NCBI RefSeq assembly: GCF_022662175.1
Contig: NZ_JAKMCR010000006.1
Span: forward strand, 1-64,000
From: Aestuariivivens marinum
GTDB lineage: Bacteria > Bacteroidota > Bacteroidia > Flavobacteriales > Flavobacteriaceae
Direction of reading: 5' to 3'
DNA length: 64,000 bases
The position numbers and the translations under genes were made by a program. Shown here in pieces: positions 48,154 to 56,194 of the stretch; positions within the stretch are counted from its first letter, which is position 1, and the number at the start of each line of letters is the position of its first letter. The notes beneath the pieces are model-generated. The model searched no databases. It saw only the letters and a program-made list of their open reading frames with translations, and was not told where the DNA came from.

Positions 48154-48792
48154 ATGAAAAACTTATGTCTTGCCCTTCTCCTAGTTTTATTTTTTGTTTC
48201 ATGCAATAACCATAAAAAAGAAAATAAGCTTAGTATTGCCAAAAATATTGCCAATGCCCATGGTTTCGAAAACTGGAAAAATGTATCTGAAGTTGCTTTT
48301 AATTTTAATGGCAAAAGACATTGGATATGGAACCCTAAAACCAATGCCGTTACCTATACCAAAGACACCATTACCCTAAATTATAACCGTTCTAATATAG
48401 ATTCAACAGTAATACAAATAGACCGCGCTTTTATAAACGATAAGTTTTGGCTGCTAATCCCTTTTCAGTTGGTTTGGGATGATGGTCTAGAAATTTCAAA
48501 TCCAACTAAAGTTGAGGCTCCCATTAGTAAAGACAGCCTAAATAAAATAACCCTAACCTACTCCAATATAGGAGGTTATACACCTGGAGACGCATACGAT
48601 CTGTTTTTTGACGATACATACCTTATAAAAGAATGGATCTTTAGAAAAGGAAATAGTACAACTCCTTCACTGATTAACACATTTGAAAATTATAAAGATT
48701 TTAAAGGCATTAAAATCGCTCTGGATCATAAAAATGAAGATGGAAACTGGAATCTAAAATTTTCTGATGTTAAAATTACTTTAAAACAATGA
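48154..48792 (+). CDS. Lipoprotein of unknown function
   Basis: The 212-residue protein starts with a signal and lipobox (FFVSCNN, acylated Cys at about 17), so it is probably an outer-membrane lipoprotein. The rest is beta-rich with many tryptophans and aromatic residues, but I do not recognise the family. Flavobacterial genomes carry many such proteins. It is followed after 44 bp by the large BNR/VPS10-like gene, which may be in the same unit. Confidence 0.8.
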   Translation: MKNLCLALLLVLFFVSCNNHKKENKLSIAKNIANAHGFENWKNVSEVAFNFNGKRHWIWNPKTNAVTYTKDTITLNYNRSNIDSTVIQIDRAFINDKFWLLIPFQLVWDDGLEISNPTKVEAPISKDSLNKITLTYSNIGGYTPGDAYDLFFDDTYLIKEWIFRKGNSTTPSLINTFENYKDFKGIKIALDHKNEDGNWNLKFSDVKITLKQ

Positions 48793-48836
48793 CATGGAAA
48801 GCGCTTATTGGTTAAATTGCTCTTTAAAAAACTAAT

Positions 48837-51800
48837 ATGAGAACCTCAAGAATTACTCCTTCACTAATATTTATATTGTTCTTTTCACTTTTCTTATCTG
48901 CTATAATAACAGCAACAGCTCAAGACAAAGACAAAGACACCACCAAAATAGAACAAGCGTTAAATGGGTTAAAATTTAGAAGTATTGGCCCAGCATTTAT
49001 GTCTGGAAGAATAGCCGATATTGCTATAGATCCTAAAAATCAAAATGTTTGGTATGTCGCTGTAGGCTCTGGTGGTGTATGGAAAACCCTAAATGCCGGT
49101 ACAACATGGTCCTGCCTTACAGAAAACCAACCATTTTATTCTACAGGGTGCTTAACGATAGACCCTAATAATTCCAATACCATATGGTTAGGAACAGGAG
49201 AAAATGTTGGTGGTCGCCATGTGGGCATTGGTCATGGTATTTATGTTAGCTATAATGGTGGTAAAAGCTGGAAGCAAAGTGGATTAACAAAATCGGAACA
49301 CATTTCTAAAATAATCGTCAACCCAAAAAACTCTCAGGAAATTTGGGTAGCAGCACAAGGGCCTTTATGGAGTTCTGGTGGCGAAAGGGGACTTTATAAA
49401 TCTGTTGATGGGGGTAAAACTTGGAAATTAACCTTAAAAAGCAATGAATGGACTGGTGTTACAGATATTGTTATCGACCCCAGAAATGAAAAGATACTAT
49501 ATGCTGCCACTTGGCAGCGTCATAGAAATGTAGCGGCCTATATAGGTGGTGGAGAGGGCACTGCGCTTTACAAAAGTATTGACGGAGGAGAAACTTGGGA
49601 TAAGTTATCCCATGGCTTACCAAATACCAACATGGGGAAAATAGGCTTGGCTATTTCACCCATAAATCCTGATATTCTATATGCCGCTATAGAGCTTGAA
49701 AGAAAAAAGGGAGCTGTTTACAGATCGAGTGACCAAGGTGCCAGTTGGACCAAAATGTCTGATACTGTTTCTGGTGGCACGGGACCACATTACTATCAAG
49801 AGTTAGTAGCATCACCGCACGTATTGGACAAAATTTATTTGATGAATGTTAGGGTGTTGGTTTCTGAAGATGGCGGTAAAACCTTTTACACCATGAAAGA
49901 GGCAGATAAACATTCGGATAACCATTCATTGACCTTCAAACTTAATGATCCTAACTATCTTTTAATTGGAACTGATGGTGGTATATATGAATCTTTTGAC
50001 GATACCAATACTTGGAAATTTGTTAACAATTTACCAATAACACAATTTTATAAACTAGCCGTAGACGATTCAGAACCCTTCTACAATATCTATGGTGGCA
50101 CCCAAGACAATAATTCGCAGGGAGGACCATCAAGAACGTTCAAATCGAACGGTATATCTAATTCAGACTGGTATGTTGTACTTGGTGGTGACGGACACCA
50201 ACCTGCCACCGAACCTGGTAATCCAGACATTTTATATGCCCAATCCCAACAAGGTGAAATTAGGAGAATAGAACGCAACACCCTTGAATCTGTGTATATA
50301 AAACCGCAAGCTAGTGCTGATGATCCTTACGAACGTTTTAATTGGGACTCCCCTATTTTAGTTAGTCAACACGACCCTAAACGGTTGTATTTTGGTTCTC
50401 AACGTGTTTGGCGTTCCAACAACAGAGGAGATAGTTGGACGCCTATTTCTGAAGATTTAACTAAAAATGAAGAGCGTTTAAGTTTGCCTATTATGGGTAA
50501 AGCACAAAGTTGGGATGAAGCTTGGGATGTGTATGCCATGTCTACTTATAATACCATTACTTCAATATCGGAGTCACCAATTGATGAAAACCTCATTTTT
50601 GTTGGAACTGACGACGGTATTATTCAATACACCAAGAATGGTGGCCAATCTTGGAATAAAATTTTAGTTGATGACCTGCCTGGAGTGCCAGCTACTGCCT
50701 TTGTAAATGATATTAAAACAGATTTACACGATACTAACAAAGTGTATGTTGCTTTAGACAATCATAAATTTGGAGATTACAAACCCTATTTTTTAAAGAG
50801 TAATGATGGAGGTAAATCATGGACCTTAATGACCAAAGGTATTCCCAACAATAGTTTGGTTTGGAGAATGGTTCAAGACCACATCAATCCTAACCTCTTG
50901 TTTTTAGGAACAGAGTATGGTATTTATACATCCTTAGATCAAGGGAATTCATGGCATAAATTTTCCAGTGGACTTCCAACTATTCCAATAAGGGATTTAG
51001 CCATTCAAAAAAGAGAAAATGATCTCGTTGCCGCATCTTTTGGTAGAGGGTTTTACATTCTGGACGATTATACACCACTAAGAACCATTGATCCAAAGCA
51101 ATTACAAAATGTACAATTATTTAAACCAAGGAAAGCGCTTCAGTATGAACCTATAACAGGAGGCACATCAAGTCAAGGCGCAAGTTTTTTCACTGCAAAG
51201 AATCCTGACTATGGCGCTATTTTTACATTCTATATTCCCGAAAATTTTAATACAAAGAAAGCTATTAGACAAAAAAAGGAAAAGACCCTAAAAAAAGAAA
51301 ACAAGGATATTCCTTTTCCAGGCTGGGAAGCCCTTGATGCCGAAAAGAATCAAGAAAAACCTACAGCAACCTTAGTTATAAGCGACCTAGATAATAATAT
51401 TATTACCAGAATCAATACACCATACAAAAAAGGTATAAACCGTGTGGCCTGGAACCTTAAAAAACCGTTTACACCATATCTTGACACAAATTCAAATAGA
51501 TCACAATTCAGGCAAATACATGTTAGTCCTGGAACCTATAAAGTGACTTTATATTCTATTATTGAAGGTGATGCAAAAACACTAGGAACTACACAAACTT
51601 TTGAAGTGGAACGCATTAGAAAAAATACATTAAAAAACCCGATTTCTAATATTGAAATTAATAATTACATCAACGAATTGGAAATATTGCTCGTTGCTGT
51701 ACAACAATCAAAAAATCAGTTTGAAAAAGCTTCAACTAAATTAAAAACTTTTGAAAAAGCACTAACATACTTAGAAAAAGTACCCGGTGAATTAGAACAG

Positions 51801-52097
51801 CAAATTTTTGATTTAAATCAAACCATGCAGGATATAAAAACTATTTTAGAGGGAAGCTCTTCAAAACAAGAAATTGGTGAAAAGGATGTAATTTCCATTA
51901 TGGGCAGATTATCTACTGCCCAATCTGCTCTATTTAAGGGTACTTATGGCCCAACAAAAATGCATTTAGAAAGTTTTGACATAGCTAAAATATTATACAA
52001 TAGAGTAAAACCCAAAATAATAGAATTTGCTGTCGTTGCTATTCCTTATTTAGAAAAACAACTAGTACAGGCTGGAGCACCAGTAATTATTGATTAA
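48837..52097 (+). CDS. Large secreted BNR/VPS10-sortilin-like beta-propeller protein
   Basis: The 1086-residue protein has a signal peptide (about 1-29). Around ten BNR/Asp-box repeats of the VPS10/sortilin type follow, with units such as SVDGGKTWKL, SIDGGETWDKL and SNDGGKSWTLM. The propeller spans about residues 40-760. The C-terminal part (about 760-1086) contains an insertion-like lysine-rich segment and a helical region. Related proteins are annotated as glycosyl hydrolases in databases, but the catalytic residues of sialidases are not apparent. Export is certain, the enzymatic role is not. A terminator follows. Confidence 0.88.
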   Translation: MRTSRITPSLIFILFFSLFLSAIITATAQDKDKDTTKIEQALNGLKFRSIGPAFMSGRIADIAIDPKNQNVWYVAVGSGGVWKTLNAGTTWSCLTENQPFYSTGCLTIDPNNSNTIWLGTGENVGGRHVGIGHGIYVSYNGGKSWKQSGLTKSEHISKIIVNPKNSQEIWVAAQGPLWSSGGERGLYKSVDGGKTWKLTLKSNEWTGVTDIVIDPRNEKILYAATWQRHRNVAAYIGGGEGTALYKSIDGGETWDKLSHGLPNTNMGKIGLAISPINPDILYAAIELERKKGAVYRSSDQGASWTKMSDTVSGGTGPHYYQELVASPHVLDKIYLMNVRVLVSEDGGKTFYTMKEADKHSDNHSLTFKLNDPNYLLIGTDGGIYESFDDTNTWKFVNNLPITQFYKLAVDDSEPFYNIYGGTQDNNSQGGPSRTFKSNGISNSDWYVVLGGDGHQPATEPGNPDILYAQSQQGEIRRIERNTLESVYIKPQASADDPYERFNWDSPILVSQHDPKRLYFGSQRVWRSNNRGDSWTPISEDLTKNEERLSLPIMGKAQSWDEAWDVYAMSTYNTITSISESPIDENLIFVGTDDGIIQYTKNGGQSWNKILVDDLPGVPATAFVNDIKTDLHDTNKVYVALDNHKFGDYKPYFLKSNDGGKSWTLMTKGIPNNSLVWRMVQDHINPNLLFLGTEYGIYTSLDQGNSWHKFSSGLPTIPIRDLAIQKRENDLVAASFGRGFYILDDYTPLRTIDPKQLQNVQLFKPRKALQYEPITGGTSSQGASFFTAKNPDYGAIFTFYIPENFNTKKAIRQKKEKTLKKENKDIPFPGWEALDAEKNQEKPTATLVISDLDNNIITRINTPYKKGINRVAWNLKKPFTPYLDTNSNRSQFRQIHVSPGTYKVTLYSIIEGDAKTLGTTQTFEVERIRKNTLKNPISNIEINNYINELEILLVAVQQSKNQFEKASTKLKTFEKALTYLEKVPGELEQQIFDLNQTMQDIKTILEGSSSKQEIGEKDVISIMGRLSTAQSALFKGTYGPTKMHLESFDIAKILYNRVKPKIIEFAVVAIPYLEKQLVQAGAPVIID

Positions 52098-52114
52098 CAA
52101 ACTATATAAAAAAT

Positions 52115-52148
52115 GGTCCCAAGATAAAATTATCTTGGGACCGTTTTT
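52115..52148. terminator. Bidirectional terminator after the BNR gene
   Basis: GGTCCCAAGATA (52115-52126) pairs perfectly with TATCTTGGGACC (52131-52142), loop AAAT. A run of T follows (GTTTTT) and A precedes, so both convergent genes can use it. Confidence 0.92.
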
Positions 52149-52166
52149 CAATAAAATTTAAAGATA

Positions 52167-52454
52167 CTATTGTGCCTTTTCAGCTTTCATCCTATTGGAT
52201 TTTAACAACTCCAAACGTTTTAGTTCTTGTTTAATTTCCTCACTTCTATCTCTTATTTTCTTGAACTTTTCCTCTCTAATTTGACGCTTTCTTTCCTTCT
52301 CTTGAGCTATTAACTCAAGATTGTGTGCTTCTTTCTTTCTTTTTTTCTTTTCCTTAATTCTTTCTAAAAAAACAAAAATATTAGCATAGACATACATGCT
52401 TAAAAAAAGTAAAGCGACAATGGATAAAATTACCCAACCATTCATCATGTTCAT
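52167..52454 (-). CDS. Small membrane-anchored coiled-coil protein
   Basis: The 95-residue protein has one N-terminal membrane helix (about residues 6-28) and then a strongly charged coiled-coil tail rich in Lys, Glu and Arg. I recognise no family. It is short and may be a membrane-linked scaffold. The first ATG is 52454, and ATGs two and three codons later are possible starts. It stands alone between two terminators and an AT-rich spacer. Confidence 0.6.
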   Translation of the reverse strand: MNMMNGWVILSIVALLFLSMYVYANIFVFLERIKEKKKRKKEAHNLELIAQEKERKRQIREEKFKKIRDRSEEIKQELKRLELLKSNRMKAEKAQ

Positions 52455-52619
52455 AACCTTAATATTTTAAGTTACTCAATAAAATTAAACAAAAGTGTTT
52501 AAGCTAAAAAATATTTAAGTTAAACAACTCAAAAACAAGACAAAACCAAAATTGCTGATATACTTTACTGATAAAGATTATACTTTTATAGATAAAATAC
52601 AAACAATTTTACAATAGGT

Positions 52620-53393
52620 TTACTCTCCACTCATATGAGCACTATAAGACCATATTTCGTCCCATGAATTTGAAAAAACACCATCTCCCATCTCAATAAA
52701 GCTCCTCCATTTATTTTTTCCTATGGTCGTTTCAAAAGTATCCTTAAAGCTTACTGAGTCGTCATCTAATTCCGCCCAATTTTTAAAGAAACTAACAGAT
52801 GCCACATGCCTTCCTAAATTTCCTTGCCTAAACTCATTATAGTATAAGCCCCAAGGATTCTCCCCTTCCATGGCCTTTACCGTTTTACTTACCATTTCAA
52901 AAAACGAGTTAAGCGAATATGCATGATCTTCATCAATTTCACCATATCTCACCAATATTAATGGATATTTGGAGTTATCTCCATCTAGCATAGACGTGTT
53001 AGATAATTCACCATTCATTTTCCAATATTCTGAAGTATGAATTTTTTTGATATAGGGCATAACATTATCTCTCCAATCTTCATCATGACCATTATTTGAA
53101 GGTCGAGAATCTAAATGCGTATAAGTTGTAGGTCCCATCATCCACACCATCCTACCTGAATTTGGTCCGGTAGAAATAGTATATACAGCTGCTTTGTAAG
53201 GCCCATCTTTATGATACTTTGCATTATGGGCGCGCATATTGTCTCCTAAAATTTTTAGCTTGGTGTAATCTGGAGTCATCATCATGCTCTCAAACATAAC
53301 ATAATCCTTTGAATCATCTTGTGCTTTCAAAGTAATACTGGCTCCCATTATTAAAAGAACCATTAAACATTGGGAAATTGATTTTTTAATCAT
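52620..53393 (-). CDS. Secreted protein of unknown function
   Basis: The 257-residue protein has a signal peptide (1-24, ending LKAQ) followed by a domain with conserved aromatic and histidine residues (WMMGPTTYTHLDSR, then HDEDWRDNVMPYIKKIH). I could not place it in a family. A dimeric alpha-beta-barrel-like fold is possible from the alternation of hydrophobic strands, but this is speculation. The gene is alone, with about 200 bp of AT-rich sequence upstream containing an inverted repeat (53416-53424 with 53433-53441) of possible regulatory use. Confidence 0.7.
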   Translation of the reverse strand: MIKKSISQCLMVLLIMGASITLKAQDDSKDYVMFESMMMTPDYTKLKILGDNMRAHNAKYHKDGPYKAAVYTISTGPNSGRMVWMMGPTTYTHLDSRPSNNGHDEDWRDNVMPYIKKIHTSEYWKMNGELSNTSMLDGDNSKYPLILVRYGEIDEDHAYSLNSFFEMVSKTVKAMEGENPWGLYYNEFRQGNLGRHVASVSFFKNWAELDDDSVSFKDTFETTIGKNKWRSFIEMGDGVFSNSWDEIWSYSAHMSGE

Positions 53394-53560
53394 AATAAAA
53401 AAATTTAGTTGATTAAATATGATACACTATTATATCATATTGATTGCTAAAAATGTTTTGGAAAAAATCGAATTATAATAAATGAAAAACTAAATCTTTC
53501 ATTTAAGATACAGGCTCTTAATTTGGATTACTAAATATAATAAAAAAAAAGCAGATGATA

Positions 53561-53586
53561 AAAAAAGCTCTCATAATGAGAGCTTT
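53561..53586 (-). terminator. Terminator after the rhodanese genes
   Basis: AAAGCTCTCAT (53564-53574) pairs with ATGAGAGCTTT (53576-53586). On the minus strand a run of T follows. It ends the rhodanese pair. Confidence 0.85.
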
Positions 53587-53589
53587 GTA

Positions 53590-53976
53590 CTATTTTGTTT
53601 CAGCATCAGGGCCTTTATACTTCCATTTGGAGTACCCCCCTTGTAAATCGTAAATTTTTTTAAAGCCAGCTTCTTCCAGCTTTTTTGAGCACTTACCACT
53701 TCTGCCACCACTTTGGCAATACACAATAATAGGTTTTTCCTTATCTAGGCTTTCAATATCTTCTAAAAAAGTAGGTGATAAAAAATCAATATTTATTGCA
53801 CTCGGTATAAAACCTTCACTATATTCTTCAGGTGTTCTAACATCTACCAATTGAACGCCCTTGTTTTGCAATAAAGCTTCCATCTCTTCTTGGGTAACAA
53901 TTTTGGTCTGGGATGCCGTAGGTTGTTTACATCCTACAAAAACCATTAACCCAAATAAAAATAAAACCAACCTCAT
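53590..53976 (-). CDS. Rhodanese-like lipoprotein
   Basis: The 128-residue protein has a signal and lipobox (FVGCKQ, Cys at about 16) and one rhodanese domain with the active-site loop VYCQSGGRSGKC. The loop length fits a sulfurtransferase, and a second cysteine (C after SGK) lies close by. Export suggests a role in envelope sulfur or redox chemistry. I start it at ATG 53976. TTG 53982 just upstream is unlikely. It follows a cytoplasmic rhodanese gene by 10 bp in the same unit. Confidence 0.88.
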   Translation of the reverse strand: MRLVLFLFGLMVFVGCKQPTASQTKIVTQEEMEALLQNKGVQLVDVRTPEEYSEGFIPSAINIDFLSPTFLEDIESLDKEKPIIVYCQSGGRSGKCSKKLEEAGFKKIYDLQGGYSKWKYKGPDAETK

Positions 53977-53986
53977 TTGCAATGTT

Positions 53987-54304
53987 TTAGTCTATATCTA
54001 CAATATCACCTTGCCATTCTAAAATACCTCCTTCAAGGTTAAATACGTTATCAAAACCTAACTCATCCATAATGCGACAGGCTTGGCCACTTCTATTACC
54101 TGATCTACAATACACATAGTAACTTTTGGCCTTATCTAATTCTTCAAGTTCATTAATAAAATCTTGTCCTTTATAAATATCTAGATGAATGGCGTTTGGA
54201 ATCATTCCATCGGCTATTTCATCATCAGTTCGAACATCTAAAACAACTGCATTATTGTCTTTAGCAAGTTGTTCAGCCCATTCTTCTTGTGTTAAATCTT
54301 CCAT
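53987..54304 (-). CDS. Rhodanese-like domain protein (cytoplasmic)
   Basis: The 105-residue single-domain rhodanese has the active-site loop VYCRSGNRSGQA, with the catalytic cysteine followed by basic and glycine residues. No signal peptide is present, so it is cytoplasmic. It probably accepts sulfane sulfur. It lies immediately before the lipoprotein rhodanese, so the two may form an inside-outside pair, and a terminator precedes it. Confidence 0.88.
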   Translation of the reverse strand: MEDLTQEEWAEQLAKDNNAVVLDVRTDDEIADGMIPNAIHLDIYKGQDFINELEELDKAKSYYVYCRSGNRSGQACRIMDELGFDNVFNLEGGILEWQGDIVDID

Positions 54305-54360
54305 TGGTTAGTAATTAGGATGAGATACAAAATTAATATATCTTATTTAAATATAAACAA

Positions 54361-54394
54361 AAAAAATCCGAGTAAATTACAACTCGGATTTTTT
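54361..54394. terminator. Bidirectional terminator between the thioredoxin-fold and rhodanese genes
   Basis: AAAAAATCCGAGT (54361-54373) pairs perfectly with ACTCGGATTTTTT (54382-54394). It separates the two redox pairs on the minus strand. Confidence 0.93.
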
Positions 54395-54411
54395 ATTGGA
54401 GTATTTTTCCT

Positions 54412-55032
54412 TTAAGCCTTTATGGAACAGCCAATAGCTTTTGTTTCTTTTTGTTCAACTTCCCTACCTTCTAAAAGAGCTTTAACTGCGTTTTCAACAT
54501 ATTTGGTATTAACTTCAGAAGCATCTTTATAATTGTCATCAATAGCTCCAATATATTTTACTACACTCCCTTTTTTAGTTTTTTTCAAGACAAAAACCTG
54601 AGGTGTCCTCGTTGCCCCAAACTTTGGAAAAACGGTTTGTTCCTTATCTATTAAATAGGGAAAAGTAAAGCCTTTGGTTTTTGCGCGTTTTTTCATGGCC
54701 TCGAAATTATCTCCTGGCTTGACATTAGTATTATTTGGCATTATGGCGATTACCGGATACCCCTTAGGCGCATATTTATTATTAAGTTCAATAATTCTAT
54801 CCTCGTACATTACTGCATAAGGACAAGTATTACAAGTAAAAGTTATTATAAATCCTTTGGCATCTTTATAATCTGATAGGGAAACCATATTCCCATCTAT
54901 GTTCTTTAACTTAAAGTCGTTAACTACATCACCTATTTGATATCCGTTGCTTAAACTGGATTTTGAATTTTTAAAAGCACCAAGCATCGTAAATAAGACC
55001 AATGCAAGTGCTATGTATTTAATTTGTTGCAT
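54412..55032 (-). CDS. Thioredoxin-fold protein (AhpC/TSA-like), exported
   Basis: The 206-residue protein has a signal-like N-terminus (1-19). The thioredoxin-like domain follows, with FTCNTCPYAVMYEDR holding a CxxC-type pair. The stretch VFPKFGATRTPQVFVLKK is typical of redoxin/AhpC-TSA proteins. It probably works in periplasmic thiol chemistry. The TlpA-like gene ends 10 bp upstream, so both are likely one transcript. Confidence 0.88.
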   Translation of the reverse strand: MQQIKYIALALVLFTMLGAFKNSKSSLSNGYQIGDVVNDFKLKNIDGNMVSLSDYKDAKGFIITFTCNTCPYAVMYEDRIIELNNKYAPKGYPVIAIMPNNTNVKPGDNFEAMKKRAKTKGFTFPYLIDKEQTVFPKFGATRTPQVFVLKKTKKGSVVKYIGAIDDNYKDASEVNTKYVENAVKALLEGREVEQKETKAIGCSIKA

Positions 55033-55042
55033 AACTGTATGT

Positions 55043-55594
55043 TTATTTTAAAAATTGTTTCAATTCGGTATTTAACTCATCATAAGTAAATGATTGTTCA
55101 AAAAATTTTCTTGCATTATTTTTATATATCATTGTAGCGGGTATAGAACCTGTCCAGGTACTATCTACTTTTGGTATCCAGCCATTCATATCTGGATCGT
55201 CTAGAGCAACAACTTTAGATTTTAATTTTTTACTGACTATAAAAGGCTTTAATTTTGTCTCGTATAAATGAGGAAAATCCAAGCTTACCAATAGAACCTC
55301 AACATTTTCTCCTTCATATTCTTTTTTAATCTTCTCAAAATAAGGCAGTTCCTTAACACAAGGAGCACACCAAGTGGCCCAAAAATTAATAATATAAACC
55401 CTATCATCTTTTTTATTTAAAAATTTAGAAAACTCATCAAAAGTATAAACTTCCAAATCTATAGAAGAAGTGCTTTGTACAGTAGGATGATTATCACCAA
55501 TTAAATTAACAGAATCATGGCTACTTTTTTTATTACCACAGTTAGAGAATAAAAAGAATAATGTTAAAAAATAAAGTGACTTGAAAATTTTCAT
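55043..55594 (-). CDS. TlpA-like thioredoxin lipoprotein
   Basis: The 183-residue protein has a signal with lipobox (FLFSNCGNK, Cys at about 19) and a TlpA-type thioredoxin domain with the active site WATWCAPCVKE. TlpA-like proteins reduce disulfides or deliver electrons to cytochrome maturation and oxidative-stress systems outside the cytoplasm. It leads the minus-strand redox set. Its start is 337 bp from the trp leader ATG on the other strand, and that interval holds an orphan terminator and the trp promoter. Confidence 0.88.
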   Translation of the reverse strand: MKIFKSLYFLTLFFLFSNCGNKKSSHDSVNLIGDNHPTVQSTSSIDLEVYTFDEFSKFLNKKDDRVYIINFWATWCAPCVKELPYFEKIKKEYEGENVEVLLVSLDFPHLYETKLKPFIVSKKLKSKVVALDDPDMNGWIPKVDSTWTGSIPATMIYKNNARKFFEQSFTYDELNTELKQFLK

Positions 55595-55679
55595 GAATAA
55601 ACGCTGTTAAACAATACAACCATTAAATTTAAATATTCGTAAAATGAATCTTACTTAATTTAACAAAAGTTTAATTTTA

Positions 55680-55850
55680 TGCAATCAGCATACATCTTTA
55701 TAAACAACAACGGGTAAATGTATATAGAAGTAACAATGAGGCTTAAGAGCTCATTTGATTATTAGGCAAAATAAGGTTAATAGCAAACTAAAATTCGTCC
55801 TAGACCTTATAACCATCTAAAACTACCAGACTAATTATGGTAGTTTTTTT
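55680..55850 (+). other. Gene-free spacer with an orphan terminator (possible small RNA)
   Basis: Bases 55819-55828 and 55838-55847 form a 10-bp stem followed by TTTTTTT on the plus strand. No plus-strand gene precedes it for more than 3 kb. Only short ORFs of 12-15 codons lie in front (for example ATG at about 55680). It could end an unannotated small RNA or be a leftover of earlier leader architecture. Confidence 0.4.
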
Positions 55851-55880
55851 ATTAAACACAAATAAAAACCGTTTTAATTA

Positions 55881-55911
55881 TTGCGTAATTATTTTTTCAT
55901 TTCTATATTTG
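55881..55911 (+). promoter_or_regulatory. Putative trp operon promoter
   Basis: TTG (55881-55883) and TATATTTG (55904-55911) are 20 bp apart, a good fit to the Bacteroidota -33/-7 pattern. The transcript would start at about 55916, some 15 nt before the leader ATG. Confidence 0.6.
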
Positions 55912-55930
55912 AACCGTTAAACAAAAATAA

Positions 55931-55978
55931 ATGAAAACGATTTTAAATAATACTTGGTGGTGGTGCTTTCGAAACTAA
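55931..55978 (+). CDS. trpL: trp leader peptide (three consecutive Trp codons)
   Basis: The 15-codon frame ATG 55931 to TAA 55978 encodes MKTILNNTWWWCFRN. Three TGG codons in a row occupy 55955-55963. Trp is a rare amino acid, so this is a strong sign of a leader that measures charged tRNA-Trp. The frame is too short for standard gene finding. A hairpin terminator follows 43 bp later, then trpE. The role as an attenuation leader is inferred from this layout. Confidence 0.85.
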   Translation: MKTILNNTWWWCFRN

Positions 55979-56053
55979 ATTTCGTGAAGTAAACCTGGTA
56001 TTTTTAAAACTTAAAAAATATAAAAGGCTTGTCATTCACGACAAGCCTTTTTT
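55970..56053 (+). promoter_or_regulatory. trp operon transcription attenuator
   Basis: Three alternative pairings are visible. (a) CGAAA (55970-55974) pairs with TTTCG (55980-55984). (b) TCGTGAA (55982-55988) pairs with TTCACGA (56035-56041), and AAACC (55991-55995) can add partial pairing to GGCTT (56026-56030). (c) The terminator AAAAGGCTTGTC (56022-56033) pairs with GACAAGCCTTTT (56040-56051), then T. Pairing (b) excludes (a) and, by using the loop, 56040-56041 and the 5' arm, competes with the terminator. Stalling at the Trp codons would block (a) and favour (b), allowing readthrough. This is the classic attenuation logic, inferred here. Confidence 0.75.
56022..56053 (+). terminator. Attenuator terminator upstream of trpE
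   Basis: A perfect 12-bp stem AAAAGGCTTGTC/GACAAGCCTTTT with the 6-nt loop ATTCAC, followed by a T run. It lies 142 bp before trpE. Confidence 0.92.
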
Positions 56054-56194
56054 GTTGACAGTAAAATAAACAAATGTTAGAAAATAATTACTAAAATTTT
56101 TAACATTTGAAATGAGCTATGGCAGCTTAATTGATAACAAACAAAATGATTATTTACGAATTGCATCTGACCAATAAAAAATAAACATTAACAG

